NCBI GenBank assembly: GCA_051530055.1
Contig: CM121342.1
Span: forward strand, 7,130,001 to 7,194,000
Reading direction: 5' to 3'
DNA length: 64,000 nt
DNA from: Neoechinorhynchus agilis
Taxonomy: Eukaryota; Acanthocephala
Position 1 is the stretch's first letter. Each line of letters begins with the position of its first letter. The notes below the pieces were generated by a model that saw only the letters and a program-made list of their open reading frames with translations, made no database searches and was not told where the DNA came from. Below, one piece after another: positions 1 through 13,079 of the stretch. A program made the position numbers and the translations under genes.

Positions 1-41
1 TTGCGCGCTCTTTTTTTTGATTCTTCCAGCGCGGTATTTTC

Positions 42-339
42 AATGAAGTGTAACGTCGTTTGTGTTTGGCAAAGCGCGCGCGCAATGTCTCCTTCTAACG
101 ATGACGAAAGCAAGTCGTACGTGGCAGAGACCGCACTGGAGATCGACGACGCGCCAATATTGGAAAGCCCGTTTGTGCCGACGCGAGTAAAGCCTACACC
201 TTTTTCAACTCCGCCCAGAAACATGGAACTTCTGCGGCATTTAACTCAGAGGATTGCTTGGGCTCCAAAACGGTTGCCCAAAAGGTGGCGAACGTGTTCA
301 ATTGAAAAAAATGACGTATTTCGAGTTTGCACCAAATGA
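42..339 (+). CDS. unassigned ORF, possible first exon
   Basis: An open frame runs from the window edge to a stop at 339. ATGs lie at 42 and 85, and an acceptor-like pyrimidine tract plus CAG ends at about 28, similar to the acceptors before other starts here. The peptide from 85 begins MSPSNDDESKSY, is acidic then proline-rich (TPFSTPPRN), and ends in basic residues. A donor-like AAAAG|GTGGCG lies near 285, so the real exon may stop there. I do not recognise a family. It could be the start of a gene or a chance ORF in a slightly GC-richer patch. Confidence 0.3.
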
Positions 340-1262
340 AGTGTACTCATTGACGTTTCTTCTCCTTCTTCGTCATAAAGTGAGTTTTGTTGCTCGTGTG
401 GTTTGGTGGTCGATTCTTGCAAAGATGTTCATCATTTTCACTTTTTTATAGCGAATTATCAGAAATTTGATTTATTTGGCCTCCTTCATCAGTCTATTGC
501 TCTTATATAAACACGTTTTATTTATGTAAGAAAAGAACGATCCACACACTTGCTAGCATCGATCTTTTGTTGAAGGCAGGGAGGTGGGACTTGTCTTTGA
601 AGGAGTTTTACAGGCGAATGACCGATTGGGAGTCTTGTTCTCCGGTTATTAAGGAAAGATTGGACTTGGGGGAAGAAAGAACGAGCGAGGGCGAGATGAC
701 AGCGGAAGGGAGGAAAGTACGAAAATATAGAGAATTAACAAGGGCTCACTTATGGAGAGCTTGGCAGCTCGGTACTCTGCTAGAGGATCTCTTGAAGAAA
801 TTAAGAGAAACGACCGGCGACACAACGAGGCAATGCTGCAAGCGCGATAGCGACAGCCGAGGAAGGAGAGAAGCCCCAATTTTGGGGACGGCGGTGATTG
901 CACGTTTTGTACTTTATTATTGTAAAACCTATTAAAACTGACCTTTTTTCCGAAAAAAACTTGCTCTTGTAACTCACACCTTTAAACACTTAAAAGAGCA
1001 ATAGATTGGGGACGAAGGGTTACGCGAAGGCCGAAAATTATCAGAATTCTCTGTAAAACCCAGATATCGAAGAAACTCGACGCCGGTCGCAAGCTCGGCT
1101 GAAAAAGGGGAAGAGTTGACGTCAGGAAGGACATCCGGCCGTAAAAAAACCTTGCACCAAAAACATGATCAGCCACAGACTAAACCCCGAAAAGGGAAAA
1201 AGTAAATACAATTCTACCCGTTACCATGACAACACCGATTAATTTCTCTCAAAAAACACCAG
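340..1262. other. intergenic stretch with possible LINE debris
   Basis: No convincing gene. An open frame at 567-935 (plus) is basic and low complexity. Within it, about 30 bases near 785-815 match, with two differences, the RTE-type LINE fragment near 60.93 kb. On the minus strand around 1080-1160 the sequence TTTTTACGGCCGGATGTCC followed by TTCCTGACG recalls the 3' tails of RTE-like non-LTR elements; this is from memory of the family and is weak. Confidence 0.3.
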
Positions 1263-2042
1263 TCATGCATCTTTGAACACGTCAATGTTGGTCGATTTGC
1301 ATTTCCTTAGTCTAAGATCAAAAGTGCCAATGAGTGAGTGACATTGTTTAAAAATATCAAGTCCTCGTCCGAGTTTAACCAGTCCTCCTGGATTAAATTG
1401 TACACTCCGATCGTGTACAACACATGATCGATTAGAGGGCGGGAGAAATCAAAAACGGAAATCGATCATCAATTTTTGTTGTAAACTGTCCACAAACACG
1501 CAATCGAACTCTACGGCGTATTTTGTGTGAAGTTCTTGTTTAAGCCGATCAATTTGACTTTTTTGATGTTGAGGATTATCCGCTTTGCTCGTGTAAACGA
1601 CCATTTTCGTCAATTGATTCGGCCGTTTCGCCAACACGAATTCACATAACCTAACGAGATTCTGAATTTGAGCTGAAGTTCGTATGTATGGATCGTTAAT
1701 GATTATTGATTGAGTTCGACAAGTATAACACTTATTGAAAATCCGCTCAAAATCAATACCAGTGTCGTCGTCTAAAATGCGTATTTCTTCACAATGGGAC
1801 CATTTTGTTTGTTCAATCAATCGCTTAATTTCTTCGGCTCGCTTCAAGTATCCGTTCAGTTTTTGACGGAGCGATTTGGTGTACTCGTCGCAGGTCGACT
1901 TTGTTGAGTATCGCATTAGTAACTCGCATCCATCTGAGTAAAGTCTAAGCGCTCGGTCATAGTCTTTACTCATGTCAGCCTTTACGGCATCTTCGAGGAC
2001 TTCTCGAATGTTCAATGGCATCGGAGATGATGACGATGGCAT
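1263..2042 (-). CDS. MITD1: MIT domain-containing protein 1 (MITD1)
   Basis: Adaptor that binds ESCRT-III tails through its MIT domain and acts at the midbody in abscission (family knowledge). Two exons fit: 2042-1457 and 1387-1263, with a 69-nt GT-AG intron, giving about 236 residues (human protein 249). Residues about 12-80 form the MIT three-helix domain (IREVLEDAVKADMSKDYDRA). The rest is the phospholipase D-like C-terminal domain, with family motifs DPYIRT, KLGRGLDIF and a closing FDLRLRKCKST. The ATG at 2042 is chosen because an acceptor (TTTTTAATAG) ends five bases upstream; a longer frame reaches 2114 without one. No array touches this gene, though a dispersed repeat starts about 200 bp upstream. 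Confidence 0.88.
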
Positions 2043-2235
2043 CGACACTATTAAAAACGAACAGAGTACCTCTTTAGGCCGTAAAATAGAATTTGATAAA
2101 ACCGATATTTCCAAGTGACAGGAAGAAAGTCAAAAACCCGATTACCCGTCGTCACATTCTCATAAACAAAAAACAATGGTCGTCTTTCAAGTGCAGCTCC
2201 GATGACGAAAGATGGACACCAATGAATGCTTCTTT

Positions 2236-2750
2236 GTATTTCGAAATGTCCGTAGAAATTGCGGTTTCCACTAAGAACGAGGAATAACATTTTGGAGATG
2301 AGTGGTATCTTCAACTCAGGGATTATTAGGGATTTTAATCTTGTCCTGGCCACAGTATCTCTTTTCTCGAAGATTTATTTCTTTTGTTCCTCAACGGAAA
2401 AGCCGGTTTTCAATCATCTAACAAAAAATGGCCAAAAATTTATTTGAAATTGAAACCTCCTTCTTAGCACCAAAGAAAATAAGTTTTCTGCCATTTAAAT
2501 ATTCCCAAATCTTCGTATTTCCTTTTTTTGAAAAGATTTAAGAACCTGATCATTGTTAAATACACAAAAGTTAACTCGAAGATTTATTTCGTTTGTTCTT
2601 CATCGGAAAAAAACGGGGTTTCAATCATCTAACAAAAAATGGCCAAAAATTTATTTGAAATTGAAACCTCCTTCTGAGCACCAAAGAAAATAAGTTTTCT
2701 GCCATTTAAATATTCCCAAATCTTCGTATATTCTAGTTTAGAACCTAATT
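2236..2750 (+). repeat. dispersed repeat family R1, two units with leader
   Basis: The first 165 bp (GAAATGTCCGTAGAAATTGC onward) are nearly identical to 41126-41290. Two units of about 190 bp follow, with the core CAAAGAAAATAAGTTTTCTG. The same units recur at 41.3-42.1 kb in the same orientation and at 39.3-40.4 kb inverted. Short open frames across it are not conserved between copies, so I read it as non-coding. Confidence 0.8.
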
Positions 2751-4859
2751 TTTTTATTAAATTCATTTCTTACAAGCCATTCTTTTAATTTATAAAACTT
2801 CCGATTGGAATGGCAACTCCATTTGCTTAAATCGTATTTGAGTAAACAAAAAGTTGACCCAAAAATTTAGGTTTGTAAAACTCGAAACTGTTTCTAGTCT
2901 GCAAAAGCATTCCTGACAAGAAGCATTTGACCTAACATTTTAAAGAAAGTTGTGATTAATTATAAATGTAATTCAAATCGTTACCGTCCTCTAGTTCGGT
3001 TCGCCTCAAAGATCCGTTTCTGGAGGATATCATCGTCAAAAATTAAAGTGATGTTTCGCCGTCTTTAGCAATCCTTTGAAAGCAATTTTCCTTGGATAAC
3101 GTTCGACGGTCTTTAGGTTAAATTAGAAGTAATAATACTCGATTATAAACCTTCCATGCTATAAAAGGACTGAAATCTTTTTAGACCATTAACGACGCCT
3201 CCTAACGAAATATCTCGATTTAAAAAAATATGTTTTATTCGGAACGAAGGAGATATTTAGACAAATTTACGGCCTCTAGAAAAAGCAGAGATGGAAACGT
3301 ATCGCAAAACCATTTATAGATGCCTTCGACTCTATTGCACTCGTCCGGATAGAATTATGAGGTCCTTGCACGTCTCTAGAGGTTTTAGAAGGAATCTTCT
3401 ATAACGAGGCGGAAAAGATTAAAAGAATTTTGGTTAAATCTGATTGATTCCGGATTCGCAATATGTGATCTAAGATTTAGTTTTCATTTAGTTCTCAGCA
3501 TTACTCATTACAGTTTTTGATGTTTCTCCCAACTGAATGTTTTGTTAAAGTACCGGGCTTTTTTTAAAACATAATCTCGATTCGTTAATGTAGCTGCTAC
3601 ATGTCCAACAAACCATTCGAATGAAAAAAAAACAATGCAAAGCACATAATATTCTCTCTTTTTTCACATAAAAACTTTTCATCGGTCATTACCCGGGAAT
3701 CAGTCGCATTGAAGTGCTATGTTTAGATCGAAAATTATTGGAACTTTAACTTTATGGTTTTAAATTCGAACGTCGTTTTATATTGTTGCTTTCTTAAATC
3801 GCGAATCTCTTTATTGAACTCGCTAACCCTTTCCGATGATAAAAGATTGTGGAGTTCAGTAATTAATCTACTTTATTCCATTGTCATTATTTAAACACTT
3901 GAAAACAAATGTTTATTTTTGAGCGATTTAGGATCCTTGCGGTTGAAAATTCAGTCGACAATCCACTAAACAAACTACGTCCGAGATTTCTTTTCAGAGC
4001 TCATCGATTAGAGTTGGTAATCGTTAACAAATGTAAATTTGTTCGTATTTGGGTACGAACATTTCTATGCTTACCAATATTAAAAATTTCGAAGTTCAAC
4101 AATGAACTTGTTAATTTAAATGAGGGATACGATCGGTTAGTTTGCCTAAGAATTTAGCTAACATTATTTGGTTGCGGCAATCTCACTTAAGATTTTTAAC
4201 CGTATTCTTGTCTGTAAATGTTGAAGATTAAAATTTATGTTTTTGCAGCAGATTTGGGTTGTAAGTTTTCACTCTGAAGATCGGAATCGTTATCAAAGCT
4301 TTGATTATTTTAGCATGAATTTACCATATCAAGTGCAATTTTTTGCTTCATATAAAACGGCTGAGAATAGCAGTGTTTTGTAAAATCAAAAAAACCTAAG
4401 ATCTCAATTTAACATTTAAAATTTGCCTACTTTACCACACGTAAATCATCACGAACATCGACAATCTTGAGATGGAATGGACCTTTTTTAAGATCCAAAG
4501 TGATAATTATGATTGAATTCAATCTGAAACTTTTTCTTTATCCAGACATCTAAATCTCGAGTACAATGAACACCTCCCATGTTCATATTGTTCGCTTTTT
4601 TTTGAAAATATGTTTTTGTTCATAATGTTGCGCCTCCGTTATGCATGTAGTTTTGTTGTAATGTTTTAAATGGTAACAATCCGGTTTCGAATGTAAAGAA
4701 AATGCTACTTTTTGCATTTTAGAACCGGGAATTTGTTTCAATTTGTAGCCTTTGGATAGTTCGCTGTGTCTAGGGCACCGTTCAAGAATATTCCAGCCAA
4801 TTAAAGATTTGTATTCACTTAATCTTTAAAAAAAGAGAAGGATTTGACAGATCAACGAT
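2751..4859. other. AT-rich intergenic DNA, nothing recognised
   Basis: No gene, RNA gene or repeat identified on either strand. The one longer ORF (3909-4157, plus) has no acceptor before its ATG and an unremarkable composition. The last 30 bases contain ATCCATGAAAGCGTCCATC, a diverged start of the satellite that follows. Confidence 0.5.
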
Positions 4860-7800
4860 CCGATCCATGAAAGCGTCCATCAATGCCGGTTCATGACTCG
4901 TAACTCTTCGATGCTTTCTTTAGCAATCGGCTTAATTTTTACCCCGAAGTTGACTAAAATTCTGTTAATGTATCGATGATACGATTTCGTTCTAAATTAA
5001 GGACCAACAAAGCTAAGCTGAAAAACAAAGAATTTATTCCTCTTTTCTTCGTTTTCGTTAGAAACCAGTTAGATTCCTTCTTTATCTGGAATTTAGACTT
5101 TTAATTCTTTTTATATCCATGAAAGCGTCCATCGATTCAACGGGTTTTTTTATAGTAAAAGCCAAAAAAGCTAAGCTGGAAAACAAAGAATTTATTCCAC
5201 TTTTCTTCGTTTTCGTTAGAAACCAGTTAGATTCCTTCTTTATCTGGAATTTAGACTTTTAATTCTTTTTATATCCATGAAAGCGTCCATCGATTCAACG
5301 GGTTTTTTTATAGTAAAAGCCAAAAAAGCTAAGCTGGAAAACAAAGAATTTATTCCACTTTTCTTCGTTTTCGTTAGAAACCAGTTAGATTCCTTCTTTA
5401 TCTGGAATTTAGACTTTTAATTCTTTTAATATCCATGAAAGCGTCCATCGATTCAACGGGTTTTTTATAGTAAAAACCAAAAAAGCTAAGCTGAAAAACA
5501 AAGAATTTATTCCACTTTTCTTCGTTTTCGTTAGAAACCAGTTAGATTCCTTCTTTATTTTGAATTTAGACTTTTAATTCTTTTTATATCCATGAAAGCG
5601 TCCATCGATTCAACGGGTTTTTTATAGTAAAAGCCAAAAAAGCTAAGCTGGAAAACAAAGAATTTATTCCTCTTTTCTTCGTTTTCGTTAGAAACCAGTT
5701 AGATTCCTTCTTTATTTTGAATTTAGACTTTTAATTCTTTTTATATCCATGAAAGCGTCCATCGATTCAACGGGTTTTTTATAGTAAAACCCAAAAAAGC
5801 TAAGCTGAAAAACAAAGAATTTATTCCACTTTTCTTCGTTCTCGTCAGAAACTCGTTAGATTCCTTCTTTATCTGGGATTTGGACTTTTAATTCTTTGAC
5901 TGTTCATGGAAGCGTCCATCGATTCAACGGGTTTTTTAAAGTAAGGACAAAAAAATTAGCTGAAAAACAAAGAATTTATTCCACTTTTCTTCGTTCTCGT
6001 TAGAAACCAGTTAGATTCCTTCTTTATTTGGAATTTAGACTTTTAATTCTTTGACTGTCCATGAAAGCGTCCATCGATTCAACGGGTTTTTTATAGTAAA
6101 AACCAAAAAAGCTAAGCTGAAAAACAAAGAATTTATTCCACTTTTCTTCGTTTTCGTTAGAAACCAGTTAGATTCCTTCTTTATTTTGAATTTAGACTTT
6201 TAATTCTTTGACTGTCCATGAAAGCGTCCATCGATTCAACGGGTTTTTTATAGTAAAAACCAAAAAAGCTAAGCTGGAAAACAAAGAATTTATTCCACTT
6301 TTCTTCGTTTTCGTTAGAAACCAGTTAGATTCCTTCTTTATTTTGAATTTAGACTTTTAATTCTTTGACTGTCCATGAAAGCGTCCATCGATTCAACGGG
6401 TTTTTTATAGTAAAAACCAAAAAAGCTAAGCTGAAAAACAAAGAATTTATTCCACTTTTCTTCGTTCTCGTTAGAAACCAGTTAGATTCCTTCTTTATCT
6501 GGAATTTAGACTTTTAATTCTTTGACTGTCCATGAAAGCGTCCATCGATTCAACGGGTTTTTTATAGTAAAAACCAAAAAAGCTAAGCTGGAAAACAAAG
6601 AATTTATTCCACTTTTCTTCGTTTTCGTTAGAAACCAGTTAGATTCCTTCTTTATCTGGAATTTAGACTTTTAATTCTTTGACTGTCCATGAAAGCGTCC
6701 ATCGATTCAACGGGTTTTTTATAGTAAAAACCAAAAAAGCTAAGCTGAAAAACAAAGAATTTATTCCACTTTTCTTCGTTTTCGTTAGAAACCAGTTAGA
6801 TTCCTTCTTTATTTTGAATTTAGACTTTTAATTCTTTTTATATCCATGAAAGCGTCCATCGATTCAACGGGTTTTTTTATAGTAAAAACCAAAAAAGCTA
6901 AGCTGGAAAACAAAGAATTTATTCCACTTTTCTTCGTTTTCGTTAGAAACCAGTTAGATTCCTTCTTTATTTGGAATTTAGACTTTTAATTCTTTGACTG
7001 TCCATGAAAGCGTCCATCGATTCAACGGGTTTTTTATAGTAAAAGCCAAAAAAGCTAAGCTGAAAAACAAAGAATTTATTCCACTTTTCTTCGTTTTCGT
7101 TAGAAACCAGTTAGATTCCTTCTTTATTTGGAATTTAGACTTTTAATTCTTTTTATATCCATGAAAGCGTCCATCGATTCAACGGGTTTTTTTATAGTAA
7201 AAACCAAAAAAGCTAAGCTGGAAAACAAAGAATTTATTCCACTTTTCTTCGTTTTCGTTAGAAACCAGTTAGATTCCTTCTTTATTTGGAATTTAGACTT
7301 TTAATTCTTTGACTGTCCATGAAAGCGTCCATCGATTCAACGGGTTTTTTTATAGTAAAAGCCAAAAAAGCTAAGCTGGAAAACAAAGAATTTATTCCAC
7401 TTTTCTTCGTTTTCGTTAGAAACCAGTTAGATTCCTTCTTTATTTTGAATTTAGACTTTTAATTCTTTTTATATCCATGAAAGCGTCCATCGATTCAACG
7501 GGTTTTTTATAGTAAAACCCAAAAAAGCTAAGCTGAAAAACAAAGAATTTATTCCACTTTTCTTCGTTCTCGTCAGAAACTCGTTAGATTCCTTCTTTAT
7601 CTGGAATTTAGACTTTTAATTCTTTGACTGTTCATGAAAGCGTCCATCGATTCAACGGGTTTTTTATAGTAAAGACAAAAAAAGCTAAGCTGAAAAACAA
7701 AGAATTTATTCCACTTTTCTTCGTTCTCGTTAGAAACCAGTTAGATTCCTTCTTTATTTTGAATTTAGACTTTTAATTCTTTGACTGTCCATGAAAGCGT

Positions 7801-10800
7801 CCATCGATTCAACGGGTTTTTTTATAGTAAAAACCAAAAAAGCTAAGCTGAAAAACAAAGAATTTATTCCACTTTTCTTCGTTTTCGTTAGAAACCAGTT
7901 AGATTCCTTCTTTATTTGGAATTTAGACTTTTAATTCTTTGACTGTCCATGAAAGCGTCCATCGATTCAACGGGTTTTTTATAGTAAAAACCAAAAAAGC
8001 TAAGCTGAAAAACAAAGAATTTATTCCACTTTTCTTCGTTTTCGTTAGAAACCAGTTAGATTCCTTCTTTATTTGGAATTTAGACTTTTAATTCTTTGAC
8101 TGTTCATGAAAGCGTCCATCGATTCAACGGGTTTTTTATAGTAAAAACCAAAAAAGCTAAGCTGAAAAACAAAGAATTTATTCCACTTTTCTTCGTTTTC
8201 GTTAGAAACCAGTTAGATTCCTTCTTTATTTTGAATTTAGACTTTTAATTCTTTTTATATCCATGAAAGCGTCCATCGATTCAACGGGTTTTTTATAGTA
8301 AAAACCAAAAAAGCTAAGCTGGAAAACAAAGAATTTATTCCACTTTTCTTCGTTTTCGTTAGAAACCAGTTAGATTCCTTCTTATTTTGAATTTAGACTT
8401 TTAATTCTTTTTATATCCATGAAAGCGTCCATCGATTCAACGGGTTTTTTTATAGTAAAAGCCAAAAAAGCTAAGCTGAAAAACAAAGAATTTATTCCAC
8501 TTTTCTTCGTTCTCGTTAGAAACTCGTTAGATTCCTTCTTTATCTGGAATTTAGACTTTTAATTCTTTGACTGTTCATGGAAGCGTCCATCGATTCAACG
8601 GGTTTTTTATAGTAAAGACAAAAAAATAAGCTGAAAAACAAAGAATTTATTCCACTTTTCTTCGTTCTCGTTAGAAACCAGTTAGATTCCTTCTTTATTT
8701 GGAATTTAGACTTTTAATTCTTTGACTGTCCATGAAAGCGTCATCGATTCAACGGGTTTTTTATAGTAAAAACCAAAAAAGCTAGCTGAAAAACAAAGAA
8801 TTTATTCCACTTTTCTTCGTTTTCGTTAGAAACCAGTTAGATTCCTTCTTTATTTGGAATTTAGACTTTTAATTCTTTTAATATCCATGAAAGCGTCCAT
8901 CGATTCAACGGGTTTTTTATAGTAAAAACCAAAAAAGCTAAGCTGGAAAACAAAGAATTTATTCCACTTTTCTTCGTTCTCGTTAGAAACCAGTTAGATT
9001 CCTTCTTTATTTTGAATTTAGACTTTTAATTCTTTTTATATCCATGAAAGCGTCCATCGATTCAACGGGTTTTTTATAGTAAAAACCAAAAAAGCTAAGC
9101 TGAAAAACAAAGAATTTATTCCACTTTTCTTCGTTCTCGTCAGAAACTCGTTAGATTCCTTCTTTATCTGGAATTTAGACTTTTAATTCTTTGACTGTTC
9201 ATGGAAGCGTCCATCGATTCAACGGGTTTTTTAAAGTAAGGACAAAAAAATAAGCTGAAAAACAAAGAATTTATTCCACTTTTCTTCGTTCTCGTTAGAA
9301 ACCAGTTAGATTCCTTCTTTATTTGGAATTTAGACTTTTAATTCTTTGACTGTTCATGAAAGCGTCCATCGATTCAACGGGTTTTTTATAGTAAAAACCA
9401 AAAAAGCTAAGCTGAAAAACAAAGAATTTATTCCACTTTTCTTCGTTCTCGTTAGAAACCAGTTAGATTCCTTCTTTATTTGGAATTTAGACTTTTAATT
9501 CTTTGACTGTTCATGAAAGCGTCCATCGATTCAACGGGTTTTTTATAGTAAAAACAAAAAAATAAGCTGAAAAACAAAGAATTTATTCCACTTTTCTTCG
9601 TTCTCGTTAGAAACCAGTTAGATTCCTTCTTTATTTGGAATTTAGACTTTTAATTCTTTGACTGTCCATGAAAGCGTCCATCGATTCAACGGGTTTTTTA
9701 TAGTAAAAACCAAAAAAGCTAAGCTGAAAAACAAAGAATTTATTCCACTTTTCTTCGTTCTCGTTAGAAACCAGTTAGATTCCTTCTTTATCTGGAATTT
9801 AGACTTTTAATTCTTTGACTGTTCATGAAAGCGTCCATCGATTCAACGGGTTTTTTATAGTAAAAACCAAAAAGCTAAGCTGAAAAACAAAGAATTTATT
9901 CCACTTTTCTTCGTTCTCGTTAGAAACCAGTTAGATTCCTTCTTTATTTGGAATTTAGACTTTTAATTCTTTGACTGTCCATGAAAGCGTCCATCGATTC
10001 AACGGGTTTTTTATAGTAAAAACCAAAAAAGCTAAGCTGAAAAACAAAGAATTTATTCCACTTTTCTTCGTTCTCGTTAGAAACCAGTTAGATTCCTTCT
10101 TTATCTGGAATTTAGACTTTTAATTCTTTGACTGTCCATGAAAGCGTCCATCGATTCAACGGGTTTTTTATAGTAAAAACCAAAAAAGCTAAGCTGAAAA
10201 ACAAAGAATTTATTCCACTTTTCTTCGTTCTCGTTAGAAACCAGTTAGATTCCTTCTTTATTTGGAATTTAGACTTTTAATTCTTTGACTGTCCATGAAA
10301 GCGTCCATCGATTCAACGGGTTTTTTATAGTAAAAACCAAAAAAGCTAAGCTGGAAAACAAAGAATTTATTCCACTTTTCTTCGTTTTCGTTAGAAACCA
10401 GTTAGATTCCTTCTTTATTTGGAATTTAGACTTTTAATTCTTTGACTGTCCATGAAAGCGTCCATCGATTCAACGGGTTTTTTATAGTAAAAACCAAAAA
10501 AGCTAAGCTGAAAAACAAAGAATTTATTCCACTTTTCTTCGTTTTCGTTAGAAACCAGTTAGATTCCTTCTTTATTTGGAATTTAGACTTTTAATTCTTT
10601 GACTGTCCATGAAAGCGTCCATCGATTCAACGGGTTTTTTTATAGTAAAAACCAAAAAAGCTAAGCTGGAAAACAAAGAATTTATTCCACTTTTCTTCGT
10701 TTTCGTTAGAAACCAGTTAGATTCCTTCTTTATTTGGAATTTAGACTTTTAATTCTTTTTATATCCATGAAAGCGTCCATCGATTCAACGGGTTTTTTTA

Positions 10801-12655
10801 TAGTAAAAACCAAAAAAGCTAAGCTGAAAAACAAAGAATTTATTCCACTTTTCTTCGTTCTCGTTAGAAACTCGTTAGATTCCTTCTTTATCTGGAATTT
10901 AGACTTTTAATTCTTTGACTGTTCATGAAAGCGTCCATCGATTCAACGGGTTTTTTATAGTAAAAACCAAAAAAGCTAAGCTGAAAAACAAAGAATTTAT
11001 TCCACTTTTCTTCGTTCTCGTTAGAAACCAGTTAGATTCCTTCTTTATTTGGAATTTAGACTTTTAATTCTTTGACTGTCCATGAAAGCGTCCATCGATT
11101 CAACGGGTTTTTTTATAGTAAAAACCAAAAAAGCTAAGCTGAAAAACAAAGAATTTATTCCACTTTTCTTCGTTCTCGTTAGAAACCAGTTAGATTCCTT
11201 CTTTATTTGGAATTTAGACTTTTAATTCTTTGACTGTCCATGAAAGCGTCCATCGATTCAACGGGTTTTTTATAGTAAAAACCAAAAAAGCTAAGCTGAA
11301 AAACAAAGAATTTATTCCACTTTTCTTCGTTTTCGTTAGAAACCAGTTAGATTCCTTCTTTATTTGGAATTTAGACTTTTAATTCTTTGACTGTTCATGA
11401 AAGCGTCCATCGATTCAACGGGTTTTTTATAGTAAAAACAAAAAAATAAGCTGAAAAACAAAGAATTTATTCCACTTTTCTTCGTTCTCGTTAGAAACCA
11501 GTTAGATTCCTTCTTTATCTGGAATTTAGACTTTTAATTCTTTGACTATCCATGAAAGCGTCCATCGATTCAACGGGTTTTTTTATAGTAAAAACCAAAA
11601 AAGCTAAGCTGGAAAACAAAGAATTTATTCCACTTTTCTTCGTTTTCGTTAGAAACCAGTTAGATTCCTTCTTTATTTGGAATTTAGACTTTTAATTCTT
11701 TGACTGTCCATGAAAGCGTCCATCGATTCAACGGGTTTTTTATAGTAAAAACCAAAAAAGCTAAGCTGAAAAACAAAGAATTTATTCCACTTTTCTTCGT
11801 TCTCGTTAGAAACCAGTTAGATTCCTTCTTTATTTGGAATTTAGACTTTTAATTCTTTGACTGTCCATGAAAGCGTCCATCGATTCAACGGGTTTTTTAT
11901 AGTAAAAACCAAAAAAGCTAAGCTGAAAAACAAAGAATTTATTCCACTTTTCTTCGTTCTCGTTAGAAACCAGTTAGATTCCTTCTTTATCTGGAATTTA
12001 GACTTTTAATTCTTTGACTGTTCATGAAAGCGTCCATCGATTCAACGGGTTTTTTATAGTAAAAACAAAAAAATAAGCTGAAAAACAAAGAATTTATTCC
12101 ACTTTTCTTCGTTCTCGTTAGAAACCAGTTAGATTCCTTCTTTATTTGGAATTTAGACTTTTAATTCTTTGACTGTCCATGAAAGCGTCCATCGATTCAA
12201 CGGGTTTTTTATAGTAAAAGCCAAAAAAGCTAAGCTGGAAAACAAAGAATTTATTCCACTTTTCTTCGTTTTCGTTAGAAACCAGTTAGATTCCTTCTTT
12301 ATTTGGAATTTAGACTTTTAATTCTTTTACTATCCATGAAAGCGTCCATCGATTCAACGGGTTTTTTTATAGTAAAAGCCAAAAAAGCTAAGCTGGAAAA
12401 CAAAGAATTTATTCCACTTTTCTTCGTTTTCGTTAGAAACCAGTTAGATTCCTTCTTTATTTGGAATTTAGACTTTTAATTCTTTGACTGTCCATGAAAG
12501 CGTCCATCGATTCAACGGGTTTTTTATAGTAAAAGCCAAAAAAGCTAAGCTGAAAAACAAAGAATTTATTCCACTTTTCTTCGTTCTCGTTAGAAACCAG
12601 TTAGATTCCTTCTTTATCTGGGATTTGGACCTTTAATTCTTTTAATATCCATGAA
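4860..12655. repeat. 159-bp satellite array, about 48 units
   Basis: Head-to-tail units of about 159 bp (core AAAGAATTTATTCCACTTTT ... GAAAGCGTCCATCGATTCAA CGGG) fill 7.8 kb. The first unit (4860-5010) and last unit (after about 12600) are most diverged. Units differ at a few linked positions: GACTGTCC versus TATATCC, GGAAAAC versus GAAAAAC, TTTTCG versus TTCTCG, and ACCAG versus ACTCG. Every unit has stops in all frames. It is non-coding satellite DNA between MITD1 and the torsin-like gene. Confidence 0.95.
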
Positions 12656-13079
12656 ATTGTTGATCTCCAAGGACTTCTCGTATTTTCCATGTTCTTCTGT
12701 CTTACGGTCTATCGGCGTTTCATGAGGCATCCATTTTTCGGCCTAGACTGAGTTTTTCTTAATGTCCGTTCATTTTAGTGGTCTTCGTGGACGGTGGTTA
12801 TCTTGAAAAAATTTAAAATATTTTTCACTCAAAGCAATCGCATTTTACTGAAGTTTCATGAATCAATAAGAGTTTTTGCTAATTTCCCTGAATTTTTGTT
12901 GACTTCCCTTTTTCAAGTTTTTGATAGAATTACAGTAAAAGATTTCGCTTGTAAAATTATTGTCGCATCGTCTCGCAGGATGCTTTTCCCCTATGAAAAA
13001 TATCGTTATTCCTTCCGCTCTTAGCACTTCTCGAATTTCGGAGCGGAAATGTTCTTAAGGAATCGAATTGCTTTATTTT
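12656..13079. other. unique spacer between two arrays
   Basis: No recognisable gene. A 76-codon open frame (12794-13024, plus) is rich in F, I, K and R, has no acceptor near its start and looks like chance. Confidence 0.5.

Noticed and set aside
3909-4157. 82-codon open frame
   Set aside because: No acceptor at its start, no intron structure, ordinary AT-rich composition, no recognisable motif.
12794-13024. 76-codon open frame between arrays
   Set aside because: Phe/Ile/Lys-rich chance translation with no context.
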